This document shows, one piece after another, positions 61,161 to 64,000 of a stretch of DNA of 64,000 nucleotides. The translations under genes and the position numbers were made by a program. Within the stretch, counting starts at the first letter, position 1. Each line of letters starts with the position of its first letter. Under the pieces are notes generated by a model. It had not been told where the DNA came from. It did not search any database and was given only the letters and a program-made list of their open reading frames with translations. This DNA comes from Treponema sp. (GTDB taxonomy: Bacteria; Spirochaetota; Spirochaetia; Treponematales; Breznakiellaceae), in contig WRLF01000004.1 of NCBI GenBank assembly GCA_009777735.1, forward strand, positions 99,925 to 163,924. The letters run 5' to 3'.

Positions 61161-61313
61161 GTGAACTTTGTACCTTTTCCAGTACTTGAGTTTTAGGCGC
61201 TGGATTTGTGTGAAAAATAACGAAAAATTGGTATTATTTTTGAGGAAAAAACATCTGTGTAGTTGACATAAATCTAAGTGGTAGTTTTCATATAATTGGG
61301 AGCTTGCGACTTT

Positions 61314-61395
61314 ACTGGGGACTGGGGACTGGGGACTGGGGACTGGGGACTGGGGTCTGGGGACTGGGGACTGGGGACTGGGGACTGGGGACTGG
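61314..61395. repeat. GGGGACT minisatellite
   Basis: Eleven full copies plus a part of a 7-bp unit ACTGGGG; one unit reads TCTGGGG. No gene crosses it. The same GGGGACTGGGG sequence occurs inside lon. Confidence 0.92.
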
Positions 61396-61656
61396 TATGG
61401 AGGACTCTGCTTTGAGGGAGTGGGCGTTGGTCATTGGAAAAATACTACCAGAAAACGGAAATTAGTGCAAGATGATTTTCAAGTGAAAAGGGAACGCAGG
61501 GCCTTTTATTGACGAATGAAGCGAGATCGCGACCGTGCTTGCACGGGCATGGTCGAGCGAATGCGAAAACAAAAGGTTTAACACCCCGCGGCGTACGATT
61601 GCAGACCGGATAGCGGGGTGACGCATGTAGAAAATTTTTGATAATGTCACCCTAAG
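61396..61656. other. Non-coding structured stretch before the IS element
   Basis: 260 bp without a supported gene. Contains CCGTGC-TT-GCACGG within a longer pairing (61527-61558) and an 8-bp stem CACCCCGC/GCGGGGTG (61582-61589, 61613-61620). The segment ATAGCGGGGTGACGCAT (61610-61626) recurs just right of the IS (62946-62962). Confidence 0.5.
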
Positions 61657-62939
61657 CGACCAGTAGAAATGTCACATGGTAAACTGCTTCTGGAGGGGAA
61701 GATGGCCAGGAGATTACCAATGAGCGACAAAGAAAGGACAAGAAGTAAAGTACTGGAAATGGTGCAGCAGGGAAAAATGACATTGAAAGCAGCGGTTAAA
61801 ATGTTAAGAGTCAGCTACCGGCAGGGGATACGGCTCTATGCCGCATATCGGTTAGAAGGGGACAATGGCCTCATTCATGGGAATTGTCAGAGGCAGTCAA
61901 ACAACCGAACCCCGGAAGCTATACTGAAAGCAGCCCTTGAAGCCTACCGCACCCGGTACAGCGGTTTCGGCCCAACCTTTGCGGCAGAAAAAATGGCCGA
62001 GGTGGAAGGGATACCCATCAGCGTCAGTGTATTACGGCGGCACTTGATTGCAGCAGGGGAATGGAGAGGGTGCCGGCTTACCAAGGAGTACCGCAGCCGC
62101 CGAGAACGGAAAGCGCATTTCGGTGAGCTTGTTCAGTTTGACGGGAGCCACCACCGGTGGTTTGAAGACCGTGGCCCGATTTGCTGCCTTATCACCATGA
62201 TAGACGATGCGACAAACATCCGTCTTTCGCGCTTCTTTGAAGCAGAGACGACCGCAGGGGCTATGTCGGTATTTTCATTGTGGATAAGGAAATACGGTAT
62301 CCCTGAAGCGCTCTATTGCGATAAAAAAAATGCGTTTGTCTTAACCCGTGAACCGACGGATGCTGAATTGCTGCGCGGGATAACCGAGCCTAAGAGCCAT
62401 TTTGGGCGTGCTTGCGAAAAACTGGGCACGCAGGTGATAGCAGCCCACAGCCCCCAGGCGAAAGGCCGCGTGGAAAGAAACCACGGTGTAGATCAAGATC
62501 GGCTGATAAAGGAACTGCGCCTTGCCGGTATTTCCACCATTGCCGAGGCCAACCGGTTTTTGGAAGAATATTACCTGCCCAAAATGAATACTAAGTTTTC
62601 CCGCCCGTCTGCAAAGCCGGAGAACGCTCATGTCCCGCTGGGGAATGCCAACATGGAAGCCATCATGTGTTTTGAATATGAGCGCACAGTAGACAACAGT
62701 TATGTAATACGGTTTGAAAACCGCCTGTTCCAGATTCTCAAGTCCAAAAAACCGTTGCCCAGGCCGAAAGACAAGGTAACCATACGAATCTCCCTAGACG
62801 GAAAACTGATCATCCTCTGGCATAGAAACAAGCTCCTTGTTAAGGAGATAACAAATATACAAGACCTAGAAACCCAGAAGGCTGCCTAACCTATGTGACA
62901 TTTCTACTGAACGGAAATAGGTGACATTTCTACTGGTCG
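61657..62939 (+). mobile_element. IS1202/ISNCY-type insertion sequence, complete
   Basis: 1283 bp bounded by perfect 19-bp terminal inverted repeats: CGACCAGTAGAAATGTCAC (61657-61675) and its complement (62921-62939). A second, partial copy of the end sequence (TGTGACATTTCTACTGA) lies just inside the right end (62894-62910). One intact transposase gene fills it. No clear target duplication is seen immediately outside the ends. Confidence 0.85.
61702..62889 (+). CDS. Transposase, ISNCY/IS1202 family, DDE type
   Basis: 395 residues from the ATG at 61702, which has GGAGG upstream; an earlier in-frame ATG at 61669 lies in the terminal repeat. An N-terminal helix-turn-helix (AAVKMLRVSYRQGIRLYAAY) precedes the rve-type catalytic core: Asp in VQFDGSHHRWF, Asp in YCDKKNAFV, Glu in KGRVERNHGVDQD. 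Acts as a cut-and-paste or copy transposase on the IS ends. The frame is intact, so it may be active. Confidence 0.9.
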   Translation: MARRLPMSDKERTRSKVLEMVQQGKMTLKAAVKMLRVSYRQGIRLYAAYRLEGDNGLIHGNCQRQSNNRTPEAILKAALEAYRTRYSGFGPTFAAEKMAEVEGIPISVSVLRRHLIAAGEWRGCRLTKEYRSRRERKAHFGELVQFDGSHHRWFEDRGPICCLITMIDDATNIRLSRFFEAETTAGAMSVFSLWIRKYGIPEALYCDKKNAFVLTREPTDAELLRGITEPKSHFGRACEKLGTQVIAAHSPQAKGRVERNHGVDQDRLIKELRLAGISTIAEANRFLEEYYLPKMNTKFSRPSAKPENAHVPLGNANMEAIMCFEYERTVDNSYVIRFENRLFQILKSKKPLPRPKDKVTIRISLDGKLIILWHRNKLLVKEITNIQDLETQKAA

Positions 62940-63010
62940 TTGACAATAGCGGGGTGATGCATTGTATAGCCTTTCCATATCTGCTACACTGTAATCTAGG
63001 CTGTAGTTAC

Positions 63011-63415
63011 ATGACATCAGAAGAAAAATTTGAATATTGGCTTGAATTGGCGCAGTATGATCTTGATACTGCCGCCTCAATGTTTACCTCCGGGCGATGG
63101 TTTTATGTGGTATTCATGTGCCAGCAGGCAATAGAGAAACTATGTAAAGGTTTGTATACTTTATATCTAAGTGACAATGTCCCTAAAATCCATGATATTA
63201 AGCAGATTTTTTTGTGTTTTGAAGAAAAGTTACCTGTCACTGCCAGTGAAGATACATATATTTTATTTAATTCCCTTTCTGCATATTATCTTACATCCCG
63301 ATATCCTGATTTTAATAAACGCATTCAAATAAATAAAAACGAAGCAGAACTTTTGCTAAAAAAAACCAAGGAGGTGTTTACATGGCTGTTGACTTTGAAG
63401 CCATCAACCGAATAG
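63011..63415 (+). CDS. HEPN-domain protein (toxin of a HEPN-MNT pair)
   Basis: 134 residues from the ATG at 63011. HEPN fold: YWLELAQYDLDTAASMFTSG, VFMCQQAIEKLCKGLY, KIHDIKQIF, and the C-terminal YYLTSRYPDFNKR. HEPN proteins of this kind are RNases held in check by the partner nucleotidyltransferase, often in phage defence. It starts 72 bp after the IS end and overlaps the next gene by 34 bp. TTGACA at 62940-62945 abuts the IS end and could serve as its -35. Confidence 0.85.
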   Translation: MTSEEKFEYWLELAQYDLDTAASMFTSGRWFYVVFMCQQAIEKLCKGLYTLYLSDNVPKIHDIKQIFLCFEEKLPVTASEDTYILFNSLSAYYLTSRYPDFNKRIQINKNEAELLLKKTKEVFTWLLTLKPSTE

Positions 63416-63705
63416 CCAGAGACTATGCCACAGATGTAAGCCAGGAGTTACCGGTAGAAAAAGCAGTACTTTTTGGGTCTTATGCCAAAGGTTATGCCAG
63501 TGAGCAAAGTGACATTGATATATGTTTTTTTCTGAAAAGTTATTATGGGAAACGCAGAGTTGATTTACTTGCACAAATTCTGGGACTAAGCGGCGAAAAG
63601 TACCGTGGATTTTTTTTTGAACCTATTATTTTTGAAACATCCGAAATACAACGCGACAACCCTTTTGTCCGGGAAATTCTGGCAACCGGCAAGGAACTGT
63701 TGTAG
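63382..63705 (+). CDS. Minimal nucleotidyltransferase (MNT antitoxin)
   Basis: 107 residues. MNT core GSYAKGYASEQSDIDICFF supplies the Gly-Ser and the two metal-binding Asp residues; the third acidic position is in KYRGFFFEPIIFE. In HEPN-MNT systems this enzyme adds AMP to the HEPN protein and so inactivates it. It overlaps the HEPN gene by 34 bp, and GGAGG precedes its ATG. Confidence 0.88.
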   Translation: MAVDFEAINRIARDYATDVSQELPVEKAVLFGSYAKGYASEQSDIDICFFLKSYYGKRRVDLLAQILGLSGEKYRGFFFEPIIFETSEIQRDNPFVREILATGKELL

Positions 63706-63780
63706 GCGGCTTATTACCGCATATTTCCCTAATCCCATTGAATGGACAGAACTATGAAGAAAGTTAGCAGGGAATTGGGG

Positions 63781-64000
63781 AACCTGTCGCCGTTCAAGGG
63801 CGGCATTGTCTTTTAAAGCACCTGACACCATCTAATTTGTCTAAGCAGACGTTTTCGGTGTCAGGCACTTTCGCGTTTCCGCATTTTACAATCTTTCCGA
63901 AGCTGTTCCAACCACTTGCGCCGATGTTGTGTCCAATGCCCTTAAACGTAACCGGCGGAAATTCCCTTCGCCGTCAATTCTGCCGGTAATTACTACACTC
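63781..64000. repeat. Long direct repeat, copy B
   Basis: Matches 60081-60307 in the same orientation, about 98% identical, with a 7-bp deletion near the start. Runs off the right edge, so the second copy may be longer. Together they bracket 3.5 kb with the IS and the HEPN-MNT pair. Confidence 0.88.
63886..64000 (-). CDS. C-terminus of a second CsgG/LpoB-like lipoprotein gene (partial)
   Basis: The last 37 codons before the edge are the same as those of the gene at 60193-60966 (VVITGRIDGEGNFRRLRLRA, ending SERL and TAA at 63886). Whether the rest of the gene is intact lies outside the window. Confidence 0.75.
   Translation of the reverse strand, partial: SVVITGRIDGEGNFRRLRLRALDTTSAQVVGTASERL

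Noticed and set aside
61261..61306. TTGACA ... TATAAT at 61264 and 61290 as a + strand promoter
   Set aside because: Spacing is 22 bp, too long, and no gene follows in that direction for 400 bp.
61314..61395. GGGGACT array considered as CRISPR
   Set aside because: Pure tandem repeat, no spacers, no cas genes in the window.
61462..61650. Minus-strand ORF reading RHPAIRSAIVRRGVLNLL
   Set aside because: Translation of a structured, probably dispersed repeat; no start signals. Noted as a non-coding stretch instead.

Overview
The window looks like a chromosomal segment of a host- or gut-associated spirochaete, most likely Treponema-like. This is inferred from gene content, not from a marker gene. 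The evidence is a flgN-flgK-flgL-fliW-csrA block with a sigma-28-like promoter, many large lipoproteins with loose spirochaete-type lipoboxes, a rubredoxin-rubrerythrin peroxidase, and many enzymes for complex plant or host glycans.

Layout. 1-17.5 kb is glycan degradation and cell surface: the end of a GH2 enzyme; a four-gene minus-strand lipoprotein operon (beta-helix-like protein, LRR_5 protein, formylglycine-enzyme-like protein, GH78 rhamnosidase); a GH106-like enzyme; an ORF6N gene with a decayed second copy; and a GH38 alpha-mannosidase / DUF1861 operon followed by another beta-helix-like lipoprotein. 17.5-21.5 kb holds a YiiX-type amidase and a 3.07-kb island at tRNA-Arg(CCG). The island is bounded by a 26-bp duplication of the tRNA 3' end. 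It carries an AbrB/PIN pair, a UPF0175 gene interrupted by a stop codon, HicAB, an AbrB remnant, and an integrase lacking its catalytic domain. 21.5-36.7 kb holds a MalT-like LuxR regulator directly downstream of a giant 4207-residue Ig-repeat lipoprotein. That gene is preceded by a probable 14-residue leader peptide.

36.8-43 kb carries an unknown anchored protein, a HTH-EIIA (PTS-Ntr type) regulator overlapping argC-argJ-argB, and a GT4 glycosyltransferase. 42.9-43.9 kb is a DUF6922 / AbiEii-type nucleotidyltransferase pair. 43.9-49.8 kb is the protein quality-control operon tig-clpP-clpX-lon behind tRNA-Leu(TAG); Lon carries an unusual in-frame insertion containing 7-bp tandem repeats. 49.9-51.1 kb is an AAA/DUF4143 ATPase behind a duplicated promoter cassette. 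51.1-55.5 kb is the flagellar hook-filament junction block with the FliW-CsrA switch. 55.6-55.9 kb is a non-coding region of nested inverted repeats. 56.1-60 kb holds a secreted protein, rubrerythrin, ligA and two tiny membrane proteins.

The right end (60-64 kb) is rearranged: a CsgG/LpoB-like lipoprotein, a GGGGACT minisatellite, a complete IS1202/ISNCY-type element with perfect 19-bp ends, a HEPN-MNT module, and then a second copy of the end of the same lipoprotein gene running off the window.

The strongest leads are the degenerate tRNA-Arg toxin-antitoxin island, the repeat insertion inside Lon, the giant lipoprotein with its coupled upstream ORF and adjacent MalT-like regulator, a set of promoters that abut their start codons (candidate leaderless mRNAs), a shared promoter cassette in two loci, and the palindromic region at 55.63-55.85 kb. 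All functional assignments come from reading the sequence and from family knowledge. No database search was run.
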